Shown here piece by piece: positions 56,639 to 64,000 of a DNA stretch of 64,000 nt. A program made the translations under genes and the position numbers. The stretch's first letter is position 1, and every line of letters starts with the position of its first letter. The DNA is from Microvirga aerophila (lineage in GTDB: Bacteria; Pseudomonadota; Alphaproteobacteria; Rhizobiales; Beijerinckiaceae), in contig NZ_QOIO01000007.1 in the NCBI RefSeq assembly GCF_003332305.1, positions 85,457 through 149,456 of the forward strand, given 5' to 3'. The notes below the pieces were generated by a model. It ran no database searches and was not told where the DNA came from. It saw nothing but the letters and a program-made list of their open reading frames with translations.

Positions 56639-58789
56639 CTAGTGAGAGCTCGATCCTCGATTGACCCCGGCCTCGACGGAGGTCGCTTGCATCGCCTTCT
56701 GGATGCTGCTGCGCAGCGCAGAGATGTCGTAGGGTTTGCGCAGGATCGGGAAGCCTTCGTCCATGGCCGTTTGAGTGACATTGCTGTAGCCCGTGGTCAG
56801 AAGGATGGGCAGGCCGGCATCTTGTTCTTTGATGGACCGGGCCAGATCAACGCCGTTCAGAAGCCCCGGCATGACGATATCGCTGAACACGAGATCGAAC
56901 CGACTGCCTTTGCCCAGGAGCGCGAGAGCCGCGTGAGGATCGGCCGCATGAGTGACCCGATAGCCGAGTTCCTCCAGATTTGAATGAGTAACCTCGGCGA
57001 TCTCCAGGTTGTCCTCCACGAAGAGAATGTGTCCGATTCCGTCACGACGCGGCATAGCGGCTTCGGACGCTGTTGCTTCGACCGCGCTCTCCTGCGTCCG
57101 GGGCAGGTAGAGGGTGATGACTGTGCCTCGCCCAGGTTCGCTGACAGCCGTTGCGGTCCCGCCCGATTGTCTTGCGAATCCGTATACTTGGCTCAATCCG
57201 AGACCGGTGCCCTTGCCGACTTCCTTGGTCGTGAAGAACGGTTCGAACACATGCGGCAGAAGATCCGCGGGTATTCCTTCGCCCGTGTCGCTCAGGCTCA
57301 CGGCGACGAATTCGCCGCTGATGCCGATGATGCCTGGATCGGTCAGGTTGACGTTCTGAGCCGCGATCGTCAGCCGTCCGCCGTTTGGCATGGCGTCACG
57401 CGCATTGACGGCGATGTTGAGAACGGCAAGCTCGAGCTCGCTCAAATCTGCCTTGATGTTCCATAGGCCATCCGCGAGCTTCAGGTCGATGGCAATATCT
57501 CCACGCAGAGACGATCTGAGCATATCCTGCAGATCCGGCAGCCGATGGGACAGATCGACGGCGGTGGGCTCGTGGGTTTGCCGGCGGGAGAAGGAAAGGA
57601 GCTGGCGAGTCAGGCTCGCTCCGCGGGTTGCGGCATTCTCGATAGCGTCGAGCGACCGCTTCTGGCGGTCGCTGACCGGGTGCCGCCGCATGCGATCGAC
57701 GTTGCCTTTCACCACCATCAGCAGGTTGTTGAAATCATGGGCTATGCCGCCCGTGAGTTGGCCAACCGTTTCCAGCCGTTGCGCCTGCTTGAGGGCGGCC
57801 TCGGCGATTTCCCGCCGGTCGACCTCCATATAAAAGCCGCGGGTGCGCCGGAGGGCATAAAGACTGAGGCCAAAGAGGACAAAGGTGGCCGGGATGCCGA
57901 AGGCGAGATGCCCTCTCATGCTCGACCACCACGCACGCCAGATCGCCCCCGTCTCGACCCCGACCTGGACATAGACCGGATAGCCCAGAATCCGGCGATA
58001 GCCGATGCGGCGCTCGATGCCGTCGATCTGCGAGACGCTGGTAAAAACCCCCGCCTCAGGCTGGCTCCGAATGGCCTGTGCGAAGCTGCTTTGGGCATTC
58101 AGGCGAAGCGGTTCGCTACCGCGTGACGGGTAGCGCGCCAGAAAACTGCCGTCGGCACGGACAAGCCTGAATGAATCCGCGATGCCTCGCGAGATCCTGG
58201 CGTAGAAGTCTCGGAAGTGCTCCGGCAGGACCGAGATGGCTATCACCCCGTTGAACGCGCCATCTGGGCTCAACCGACGTTGGCTGACGACGAAAAACCG
58301 AGTGTTGCCGATCCGCGCCGTAATCGGCTCCCCGATATAGGTTTGTCCTGCGCTTTCCTTTTGGACGCGGAAGTAGTCGCGGTCAGAGTTGTTGAGCTGG
58401 CGCGGAACGGGAAAAATCGTGCTGGAGACGAGGGGATGGCCATCCCGGTCGAATGCCCAAATCGCCTCCACCTGCGGAAGAGCATTTTGGGTCTGCTTGA
58501 GGCGGCGCTGGAAGCGCGCCTCCTCGGCACGGATCCCCTCGTCGGAGACACCATGAAACACTTCGTTCACTTCGGCGATGGTGCGTTCGATGGTCTGGAA
58601 CGCCTTGAGCGTATGCTCCTGGAGAACATCCAGCGCCCGGTCGATCCGTTCTTTGGACTGAGTATAGATGAGGTGGTAGTTGGTCCAAGCGGTGTAGGCG
58701 AAGAAAAGAGCCGGCCCGACCAAACTTGTGACAACCAGTACCTGGAGAGGCAGAAAGAAGTTTTTGCCTCTTGGCTTTGCACGCGGCAC
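56639..58789 (-). CDS. Hybrid sensor histidine kinase with Cache sensor and C-terminal receiver
   Basis: A 716-residue protein: membrane segment (about 13-35), extracytoplasmic double-Cache sensor (about 40-290, with NNSDRDYFRVQKESAGQTYIGEP in part), second membrane segment (about 298-318), HisKA with GGIAHDFNNLL (His about 351), and HATPase (LNIAVNARDAMPNGG, DTGEGIPADLLPHVFEPFFTTK). The receiver domain has VEDN and FSDIVMPG (Asp about 637). The NtrB-like HDFNN kinase type fused to a receiver is common in Rhizobiales. The GTG start has AAAGGG upstream. No separate regulator is adjacent. The signal sensed is unknown. Confidence 0.93.
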   Translation of the reverse strand: MPRAKPRGKNFFLPLQVLVVTSLVGPALFFAYTAWTNYHLIYTQSKERIDRALDVLQEHTLKAFQTIERTIAEVNEVFHGVSDEGIRAEEARFQRRLKQTQNALPQVEAIWAFDRDGHPLVSSTIFPVPRQLNNSDRDYFRVQKESAGQTYIGEPITARIGNTRFFVVSQRRLSPDGAFNGVIAISVLPEHFRDFYARISRGIADSFRLVRADGSFLARYPSRGSEPLRLNAQSSFAQAIRSQPEAGVFTSVSQIDGIERRIGYRRILGYPVYVQVGVETGAIWRAWWSSMRGHLAFGIPATFVLFGLSLYALRRTRGFYMEVDRREIAEAALKQAQRLETVGQLTGGIAHDFNNLLMVVKGNVDRMRRHPVSDRQKRSLDAIENAATRGASLTRQLLSFSRRQTHEPTAVDLSHRLPDLQDMLRSSLRGDIAIDLKLADGLWNIKADLSELELAVLNIAVNARDAMPNGGRLTIAAQNVNLTDPGIIGISGEFVAVSLSDTGEGIPADLLPHVFEPFFTTKEVGKGTGLGLSQVYGFARQSGGTATAVSEPGRGTVITLYLPRTQESAVEATASEAAMPRRDGIGHILFVEDNLEIAEVTHSNLEELGYRVTHAADPHAALALLGKGSRFDLVFSDIVMPGLLNGVDLARSIKEQDAGLPILLTTGYSNVTQTAMDEGFPILRKPYDISALRSSIQKAMQATSVEAGVNRGSSSH

Positions 58790-59056
58790 GAGTGAAGCCC
58801 TTTTACGCTGACGGGATGCTTCGCCAGTCTGGACGACAAGCTGAAGCTTGGCGGGAGAAAACTCAACCGTGCCTAACGGACGAAATGCAGATTAGTTCCT
58901 GCCAGGCGCGCGAGCGTCGATCGCAGGTCCGTTTGCACGATACCTTACCGTTAGGGAACTGCCTGAGATGTTTAGGTTTTAGACGGTTGTTCTCGGGGCG
59001 CGGACATCCTAGGTTGCCGCCTTCACTTCTCCGTACAGGTTGGAAGCACTAACATC

Positions 59057-60223
59057 TTGCCTCGCCCCCCGAAATTCGCCTCCGTAGGAGCCGTCCGCCG
59101 CTCCTTCGCCCCCTGGGCCGACCCTGACGCCAAGCCGCTCATCCGCTTCGAGAACGTCACCAAGCGCTTCGGGGATGCCATTGCGGTCAACGACCTGTCG
59201 CTGGACGTCTTCGAAGGCGAGTTCTTTTGCCTCCTCGGGCCCTCCGGTTGCGGGAAGACCACCCTCATGCGGATGCTGGCGGGCTTCGAGCATCCGAGCG
59301 AGGGCCGGATCACGCTCGCGGGACAAAGCCTGGCTGGGGTGCCGCCCTATCGCAGGCCCGTGAACATGATGTTCCAGTCCTACGCCCTGTTCCCGCACAT
59401 GAGCGTCGAGAAGAACATTGCCTTCGGGCTTAAGCAGGACGGTCTGCCGAAGGATGAGATTGCGGCGCGGGTCGGCGAAATGTTGCGCCTGGTCCAGCTG
59501 GAGCGTCTCGCCAAACGCTATTCGAGCCAGCTTTCCGGCGGCCAGCGCCAACGGGTGGCGCTGGCGCGAGCACTGGCCAAGAAGCCCAAGGTGCTGCTCC
59601 TCGACGAGCCCCTCGGCGCCCTCGACAAGAAGCTGCGCGAGGAGACCCAGTTCGAGCTGATGGACATCCAGCACGAGCTCGGCATGACCTTTGTGGTCGT
59701 CACCCACGACCAGGAGGAGGCCATGACCATGGCCGATCGCATCGCGGTCATGGACCATGGTCGCATCGTTCAGGTGGCGACGCCGGGCGGGATCTATGAG
59801 CAGCCCAAGACCCGTTTCATTGCGGAATTCGTCGGCGACGTGAATATTCTGGAGGGCAACGTGCTCGGCCAGGAGAACGGCCTCTGGCACGTGCAGACCC
59901 CCTCCGCCGAGGCTCCTCTCACCATCGACGATCCGGACGAGGTGCTTCACTCCGGGCAGGCCGTCGCCATCGCCGTGCGCCCGGAAAAGATGGTGATTCA
60001 GCGAAACCCGCCAGGTCCTGGAGCCGTCAACGTGCTCACTGGCGAGGTGTGGGACATCGGCTATCTCGGTGACTGGACGGTCTATCGGGTTAAGCTCGCC
60101 TCGGGAGCCATCCTGCGGGTGACGCTGGCCAACAGGTCCCGGTTCGTGGAGAGCCCCATCGACTGGGATGACCAGGTTTATGTCACCTTCGCGCCGGATG
60201 CGGCCGTGATCTTGGCGGAATAA
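59057..60223 (+). CDS. potG: Putrescine/spermidine ABC transporter ATP-binding protein
   Basis: A 388-residue ATPase: LGPSGCGKTTLMRMLAGFE (Walker A), [32 protein letters not shown] and a C-terminal TOBE domain (about 300-388). The PotG-type start FAPWADPDAKPLIRFENVTKRFGD appears near residue 17. The only start upstream of this conserved part is TTG 59057, with GGAAG at fair spacing, so a TTG start is likely. It is followed by two permease genes; the binding protein PotF, usually first in the operon, is missing. The 267 nt upstream hold no gene and should contain the promoter. Confidence 0.9.
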   Translation: MPRPPKFASVGAVRRSFAPWADPDAKPLIRFENVTKRFGDAIAVNDLSLDVFEGEFFCLLGPSGCGKTTLMRMLAGFEHPSEGRITLAGQSLAGVPPYRRPVNMMFQSYALFPHMSVEKNIAFGLKQDGLPKDEIAARVGEMLRLVQLERLAKRYSSQLSGGQRQRVALARALAKKPKVLLLDEPLGALDKKLREETQFELMDIQHELGMTFVVVTHDQEEAMTMADRIAVMDHGRIVQVATPGGIYEQPKTRFIAEFVGDVNILEGNVLGQENGLWHVQTPSAEAPLTIDDPDEVLHSGQAVAIAVRPEKMVIQRNPPGPGAVNVLTGEVWDIGYLGDWTVYRVKLASGAILRVTLANRSRFVESPIDWDDQVYVTFAPDAAVILAE

Positions 60224-60226
60224 GTC

Positions 60227-61132
60227 ATGACCCGGCGCCCCTTTGCGAGAAGGCTGACGGACGGCCTCGTGCCGGTCATCCCCTATCTCTGGCTCGGCAT
60301 CTTCTTCCTGGTGCCGTTCCTGATTGTCCTCAAGATCAGCCTCTCGGACCCGGCCGTGGCCCAGCCGCCCTACAAGCCGGTCTTCGAGTTGAGCGACATC
60401 GTGAGCTTCTTCCAGGGCCTGGACCTGGAGAACTTCGAGGTTCTGGCAGGCGACGACCTCTATCTCAGCGCGACGCTCTCATCGGTGCGGATCGCGGCGC
60501 TCTCAACGGTCCTCCTGCTCCTCGTGGGCTTTCCCATCGCCTACGGGATTGCAAGGGCGCCGGCACGGCATAGGCCGCTGCTCGTCGCCCTCGTGATCCT
60601 GCCGTTCTGGACCAGCTTCCTAATCCGCATCTATGCCTGGATCGCGATCCTGAAGCCCGAGGGGCTGCTCAACCAGGCGCTTACCGAACTGGGTGTGATC
60701 ACGGATCCCGTCCATATCCTGAACACCGAAACCGCGGTCTATATCGGTATCGTCTACGCGTATCTGCCGTTCATGGTGCTGCCGCTCTACGCGTCCCTCG
60801 AGAAGATGGACGATACGCTCCTCGAAGCAGCTCTCGATCTCGGATCGACCCCGTGGCGCGCGTTCTGGACGATCACGGTGCCGCTCTCAATGCCGGGGAT
60901 TATCGCCGGCTCGCTACTGTGCTTCATCCCGGCTGTCGGCGAATTCGTCATTCCGGATCTGCTCGGCGGGTCCGAGACCTTGATGATCGGGCGTCAGCTC
61001 TGGAGCGAGTTCTTCTCCAACCGGGATTGGCCGTTGGCGTCCGCCGTCGCGATCCTGCTTCTTATCATTCTCGTTGCCCCCATCGTGGTCTATCGCGATG
61101 TGGAAGCCCGCCGGGTGGAGACGCAGCGATGA
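60227..61132 (+). CDS. potH: Polyamine ABC transporter permease (PotH/PotB type)
   Basis: A 301-residue inner-membrane protein with six membrane segments and the EAA loop LEAALDLGSTPWRAFWTITVPLS that docks on the ATPase. PYLWLGIFFLVPFLIVLKIS opens it and FVIPDLLGGSETLMIG lies in the last third, both standard for PotH. It starts 3 nt after potG and overlaps potI by 4 nt, so the three are translated together. Confidence 0.93.
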   Translation: MTRRPFARRLTDGLVPVIPYLWLGIFFLVPFLIVLKISLSDPAVAQPPYKPVFELSDIVSFFQGLDLENFEVLAGDDLYLSATLSSVRIAALSTVLLLLVGFPIAYGIARAPARHRPLLVALVILPFWTSFLIRIYAWIAILKPEGLLNQALTELGVITDPVHILNTETAVYIGIVYAYLPFMVLPLYASLEKMDDTLLEAALDLGSTPWRAFWTITVPLSMPGIIAGSLLCFIPAVGEFVIPDLLGGSETLMIGRQLWSEFFSNRDWPLASAVAILLLIILVAPIVVYRDVEARRVETQR

Positions 61133-61932
61133 CGCGCCGCCTGAGCCTCTTCAACGTGACGTCCCTGGTGATCGGCTTCGCGTTCCTGTACCTGCCGATC
61201 CTGCTGCTCGTGGTCTATTCCTTCAACGCGTCGCGCCTCGTGACGGTGTGGGGCGGATTCTCGACCCAATGGTATGGCGCGCTGTTTCGCAACGAGGCGC
61301 TGATGGAGGCGGCGTGGGTGACCTTGCGCATCGCACTCCTCTCCGCGAGCCTGGCCACCGTCCTCGGCACGCTCGCAGCCTTGGCGCTTACCCGCTACGG
61401 GCGCTTTACAGGCCGCACGCTGTTCACCGGCATGGTCTATGCGCCGATGGTCATGCCCGAGGTGATCACGGGTTTATCGCTGCTTTTGTTCTTCGTGGCC
61501 ATCGGCCTCGACCGTGGGTTCTGGACCATCACGCTCGCCCATACCACGCTCACCATGTGTTTCGTCACAGTGGTGGTGCAGTCGCGCCTGATGACCTTCG
61601 ACCGGTCCTTGGAGGAGGCCGCCATGGACCTCGGCGCGCCGCCTCTACGCACGTTCTTTTCCGTGACGCTGCCGCTGATTGCGCCGTCCATCGTGGCCGG
61701 GTTCCTGCTCGCCTTCACCCTGTCCTTGGACGATCTGGTGATTGCGAGCTTCAACACGGGCCCCGGAGCAACCACCCTGCCGATCCGGATCTACAGCCAG
61801 GTGCGCCTCGGCCTGTCGCCGGAGATCAATGCCGCTTCGACCATCCTCATCGGAATCGTCACGCTCGGTGTCGTCTCAGCCACTGTGCTGAGCAAGCGCT
61901 CGCTTCTGCGTTCGCAACGGAACGCTCACTGA
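61129..61932 (+). CDS. potI: Polyamine ABC transporter permease (PotI/PotC type)
   Basis: A 267-residue permease with six membrane segments and the EAA loop LEEAAMDLGAPPLRTFFSVTLP. YLPILLLVVYSFNASR near the N-terminus and TLSLDDLVIASFNTGPG are PotC/PotI hallmarks. The ATG overlaps the potH stop (ATGA). Its last 7 nt overlap the end of the convergent AsmA-family gene, so no terminator lies between the two coding ends. Confidence 0.93.
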   Translation: MTRRLSLFNVTSLVIGFAFLYLPILLLVVYSFNASRLVTVWGGFSTQWYGALFRNEALMEAAWVTLRIALLSASLATVLGTLAALALTRYGRFTGRTLFTGMVYAPMVMPEVITGLSLLLFFVAIGLDRGFWTITLAHTTLTMCFVTVVVQSRLMTFDRSLEEAAMDLGAPPLRTFFSVTLPLIAPSIVAGFLLAFTLSLDDLVIASFNTGPGATTLPIRIYSQVRLGLSPEINAASTILIGIVTLGVVSATVLSKRSLLRSQRNAH

Positions 61933-63731
61933 GCGTTCACGATGGGCTGCAGAGAGGATTGCGGCAGGCGGTCGGGCCCGAAAAGGGGCTTTGCGGCTCC
62001 CGATCGCTGGATCAGCGATCGGGCATCCGGCGTCACGGTCACGTTGTCCCAGCCTCCGTTGACGTCGAACAGGATCGACGGGGAGGGGTTCTGAGCCGGG
62101 GCGGATACATCCGCCTTGAGGTTCAGGGTCCGGTCCACCAGGGAAACCTGACCCGCCAGGGTGGTGAGCAGGCTTGGCGAGGCCAGGCGGGCATCGGCAA
62201 TCTCGCCCACTCCGTTTTTCACCAGAATCTGTGCCTGAGCCTGATCGAACGGTGTCCGTCCGCCTCTCCAGTTGAGGGAAGCCAGGAGCGGACGCTTCTC
62301 CAGCCTGCGAAGCGCATCGTCCAGGGCAAGGCCGATGAGTTCGCCTTCCTGGATGGTGATGGTCGAGCGCCCCTGGGCCCGGCGCATCATTTCGGCCGGG
62401 GTCTCGCCCGTTCCCTCCAGGAGAAACTGCCCCTGGGCTCGTCCGGTAATCCAACGGGCCTCTCCCATGAAGCCCAGGAAGGCCGCCATGTCCACCCCAT
62501 CGAAGGTGCCCTGGCTCCTGAACTCGGCTACCCCTTCGCGGGTCGCGACGGACAGTCGGCCCTTGAGGGTGCCCTGATGCAGGTCTGCCCGCCCGATTGA
62601 GGCCTCGATCGAGCCTGGCCGCACGAGGACGCTGGCCGCCATGTTCTCGACGCGAACGCGGCCGAGATGGGCCGTTGTGGCGGAGAGGCGAAGGTCGAGA
62701 TCCTTACCGGTGACCGGGTCGAGCTCGATCCCTTCCTCGCTCCAGGCGCCGGATGCGACACGGGCCTGGCTGAACGGTCTGAAGAAATTCGACAGATCCA
62801 AACTCTCAGCCGCCAGCGTGCCCGTGATGACGGGCCTCTCGCCATCTAGGCGAATGGCCATGGTTCCCTCGAGCTGGTCCGTTCCGAGGGTCACGGCGAC
62901 CGACGGCCAGGTCACCCGGCGGCGATTGAGGGAGACGTCACCCTTGATCGATAGCGCCTGCACCAACGAGCCGAGCGGCAGCTTGATGCCGCTCCAGCGC
63001 GTGAAATTCCGGACCGAAGTGGCGTGGATCTGGCTATCGCCGGTAATCCGGGCGTCTCTGCCAAGTTGGGCCTCCCCAGTGAGGGCAAGCCAACCGGTCG
63101 GAGCCGACAGGACCAGCGAGACAGGGCTCAACTGCTCGGAGGCCAGGAGATCCGGACGGAAGGAAGCCTGTTCGATGGTGATCGTTTCCCCATGCCATGA
63201 AGCGGAGCCCGCAATGGACAGAGGAGTGCCCGGGCCGCTCCACTGAACGAGCGCATTCACCTTGTCCAGGCTCGCGTCATCGACGTCGACCATGGTCAGG
63301 GACGACGACGTCAGGATCAGGCGCGTGGCCGGGGAGGCCGCAGCGGGATCTACCAGCAGCTTGGCCCAGTCCTGGGAGCGGAAGGCCTCCTGGGAGGTCT
63401 CGATTCTGGTATCGCTGAGGGTGATTTCCTTCAGCTCGATCCGGCCGATGAACAGCGGCAGAAGGTGCAGCTCGCCCCTTAAGATACCGCCTTTCACCTT
63501 CGCGGTTTCACGGGGAAAGGCGAGATTCACGTCTTCGAACTTGACGCGCGGCGTCGGCAGGATCGCAAACGTGCTGCGGCCTCTCACTTCGAGATCGAGA
63601 CCGTAATGGTATTTCAGGTGCTCTGCCACGCTGCGCGAGAGACCGCTGCCCGAAAGCGTCCAGGGAGCGGCAGCCGCCCCGAGGACGGCGAGCGCGATCA
63701 ACGCGATGAGAAAGACGACGCGGCGGGACAT
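61926..63731 (-). CDS. AsmA-family protein
   Basis: A 601-residue protein with one N-terminal membrane anchor (VVFLIALIALAVLGAAAA) followed by the AsmA start (PWTLSGSGLSRSVAEHLKYHYGLDLEVRGRSTFAILPTPRV in part, with VxFEDVNL). The rest is a repetitive beta-rich body, ending in the AsmA_2 region with ITIQEGELIGLALDDALRRLE. AsmA proteins are bridge-like, move phospholipid or affect outer-membrane biogenesis. The start MSRRVV at 63731 has AAGG upstream; a longer reading from 63821 lacks a ribosome site. It converges on potI with a 7-nt overlap. Confidence 0.88.
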   Translation of the reverse strand: MSRRVVFLIALIALAVLGAAAAPWTLSGSGLSRSVAEHLKYHYGLDLEVRGRSTFAILPTPRVKFEDVNLAFPRETAKVKGGILRGELHLLPLFIGRIELKEITLSDTRIETSQEAFRSQDWAKLLVDPAAASPATRLILTSSSLTMVDVDDASLDKVNALVQWSGPGTPLSIAGSASWHGETITIEQASFRPDLLASEQLSPVSLVLSAPTGWLALTGEAQLGRDARITGDSQIHATSVRNFTRWSGIKLPLGSLVQALSIKGDVSLNRRRVTWPSVAVTLGTDQLEGTMAIRLDGERPVITGTLAAESLDLSNFFRPFSQARVASGAWSEEGIELDPVTGKDLDLRLSATTAHLGRVRVENMAASVLVRPGSIEASIGRADLHQGTLKGRLSVATREGVAEFRSQGTFDGVDMAAFLGFMGEARWITGRAQGQFLLEGTGETPAEMMRRAQGRSTITIQEGELIGLALDDALRRLEKRPLLASLNWRGGRTPFDQAQAQILVKNGVGEIADARLASPSLLTTLAGQVSLVDRTLNLKADVSAPAQNPSPSILFDVNGGWDNVTVTPDARSLIQRSGAAKPLFGPDRLPQSSLQPIVNAQ

Positions 63732-63924
63732 GAAGCGAATCGAGACCTTAGAACGCGCCTTGCCGGCGGTGGTGGAGGTGGGCCTCGGAAGCAATCCGGC
63801 GCCACAGTTGGAGGATTCCATATATTCATACGAAGGGATTGTCTAAATTGAGGCTAGGTTGCAGGGTGACGGAAGACCGCGCCGAAGCGGTGCGACATCA
63901 GGGACGGCGTCAAGAGAGGGGTTA

Positions 63925-64000
63925 ATGGACAAGGTTTACAAGGATGCAGGTTCGGCCATGGCCGGGCTCGTCAAGGACGGGATGACCATCATGGCCGGCG
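63925..64000 (+). CDS. scoA: 3-oxoacid CoA-transferase subunit A, N-terminal part (runs off the right edge)
   Basis: Only 25 codons are present: the start MDKVYKDAGSAMAGLVKDG and then MTIMAG, the conserved opening of succinyl-CoA:3-oxoacid CoA-transferase A subunits. GAGAGGGG precedes the ATG. This enzyme activates acetoacetate with succinyl-CoA; acetoacetate is the product of the homogentisate pathway whose MaiA and FAH-type genes lie 50 kb to the left. The 193 nt between it and the divergent AsmA gene hold both promoters. The B subunit should follow beyond the window. Confidence 0.75.
   Translation, partial: MDKVYKDAGSAMAGLVKDGMTIMAG

Noticed and set aside
58790..59056. Possible potF remnant or small gene upstream of potG
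   Set aside because: No periplasmic binding-protein sequence or signal peptide is seen in any frame.

Overview
The window reads as chromosomal DNA of an alphaproteobacterium of the order Hyphomicrobiales. Base composition is uniformly GC-rich. The indicators are a Brucella/Rhizobium-type porin, a single bifunctional Rsh next to rpoZ, an HWE-family histidine kinase, and the blocks lptF-lptG-lptD-pdxA-rsmA and fabD-fabG-acpP-fabF-mltG-yicC-gmk. A Methylobacteriaceae/Microvirga-like host is my best guess, but the sequence alone cannot settle the genus. I see no rRNA, tRNA, CRISPR array, transposase or prophage.

Layout. 1-4.9 kb: a leftward unit (dual-ATPase peptide-type ABC protein, aldehyde dehydrogenase, SDR) divergent from a coniferyl-aldehyde-dehydrogenase-like gene. 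4.9-9.9 kb: an orphan HWE sensor kinase, the ABC-F protein Uup and a DUF533 protein. 9.9-13.4 kb: aromatic catabolism (fumarylacetoacetate hydrolase-family protein, TakP-like TRAP binding protein, MarR regulator with tandem operators, maleylacetoacetate isomerase). 14-15.3 kb: a major porin with a strong terminator. 15.4-22.8 kb: alpha/beta hydrolase, soluble lytic transglycosylase, dapA-smpB, NYN-domain protein, pyrE and an Old Yellow Enzyme. 23-27.3 kb: a three-gene exopolysaccharide unit (HlyD-type fusion protein, processive GT2 synthase, Cache-domain membrane protein) resembling the mixed-linkage beta-glucan synthase BgsBA. 27.6-31.1 kb: C26 amidotransferase, rsh, rpoZ.

31.2-46.9 kb is the housekeeping core. 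It runs from fatty acid synthesis through mltG, yicC and gmk, then the opposing lipopolysaccharide-transport/pyridoxal/16S methylation unit (lptF, lptG, lptD, pdxA, rsmA), then pepA-holC. SurA, often encoded between lptD and pdxA in related bacteria, is absent here: lptD and pdxA overlap by 4 nt.

46.9-64 kb is more accessory: an S10 carboxypeptidase, a small lipoprotein, a secreted C-type-lectin/RTX fusion protein, a second ABC-F ATPase, a Crp/Fnr regulator, a TetR-EmrAB-type efflux module with a clear operator, a hybrid sensor kinase, a polyamine transporter potGHI without its binding protein, an AsmA-family protein and the first 25 codons of a 3-oxoacid CoA-transferase A subunit.

Several modules fit together functionally. 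MaiA and the FAH-family protein are consecutive steps of homogentisate breakdown, giving fumarate and acetoacetate; acetoacetate is the usual substrate of the CoA transferase that starts at the right edge. LptD/F/G, MltG, the lytic transglycosylase, the porin and AsmA all serve the envelope. No clearly new defence or mobile system was found. The most unusual items are the lectin-RTX protein with its palindromic upstream region, the glucan-synthase-like unit with a Cache partner, the missing surA, and the tandem MarR and TetR operators.
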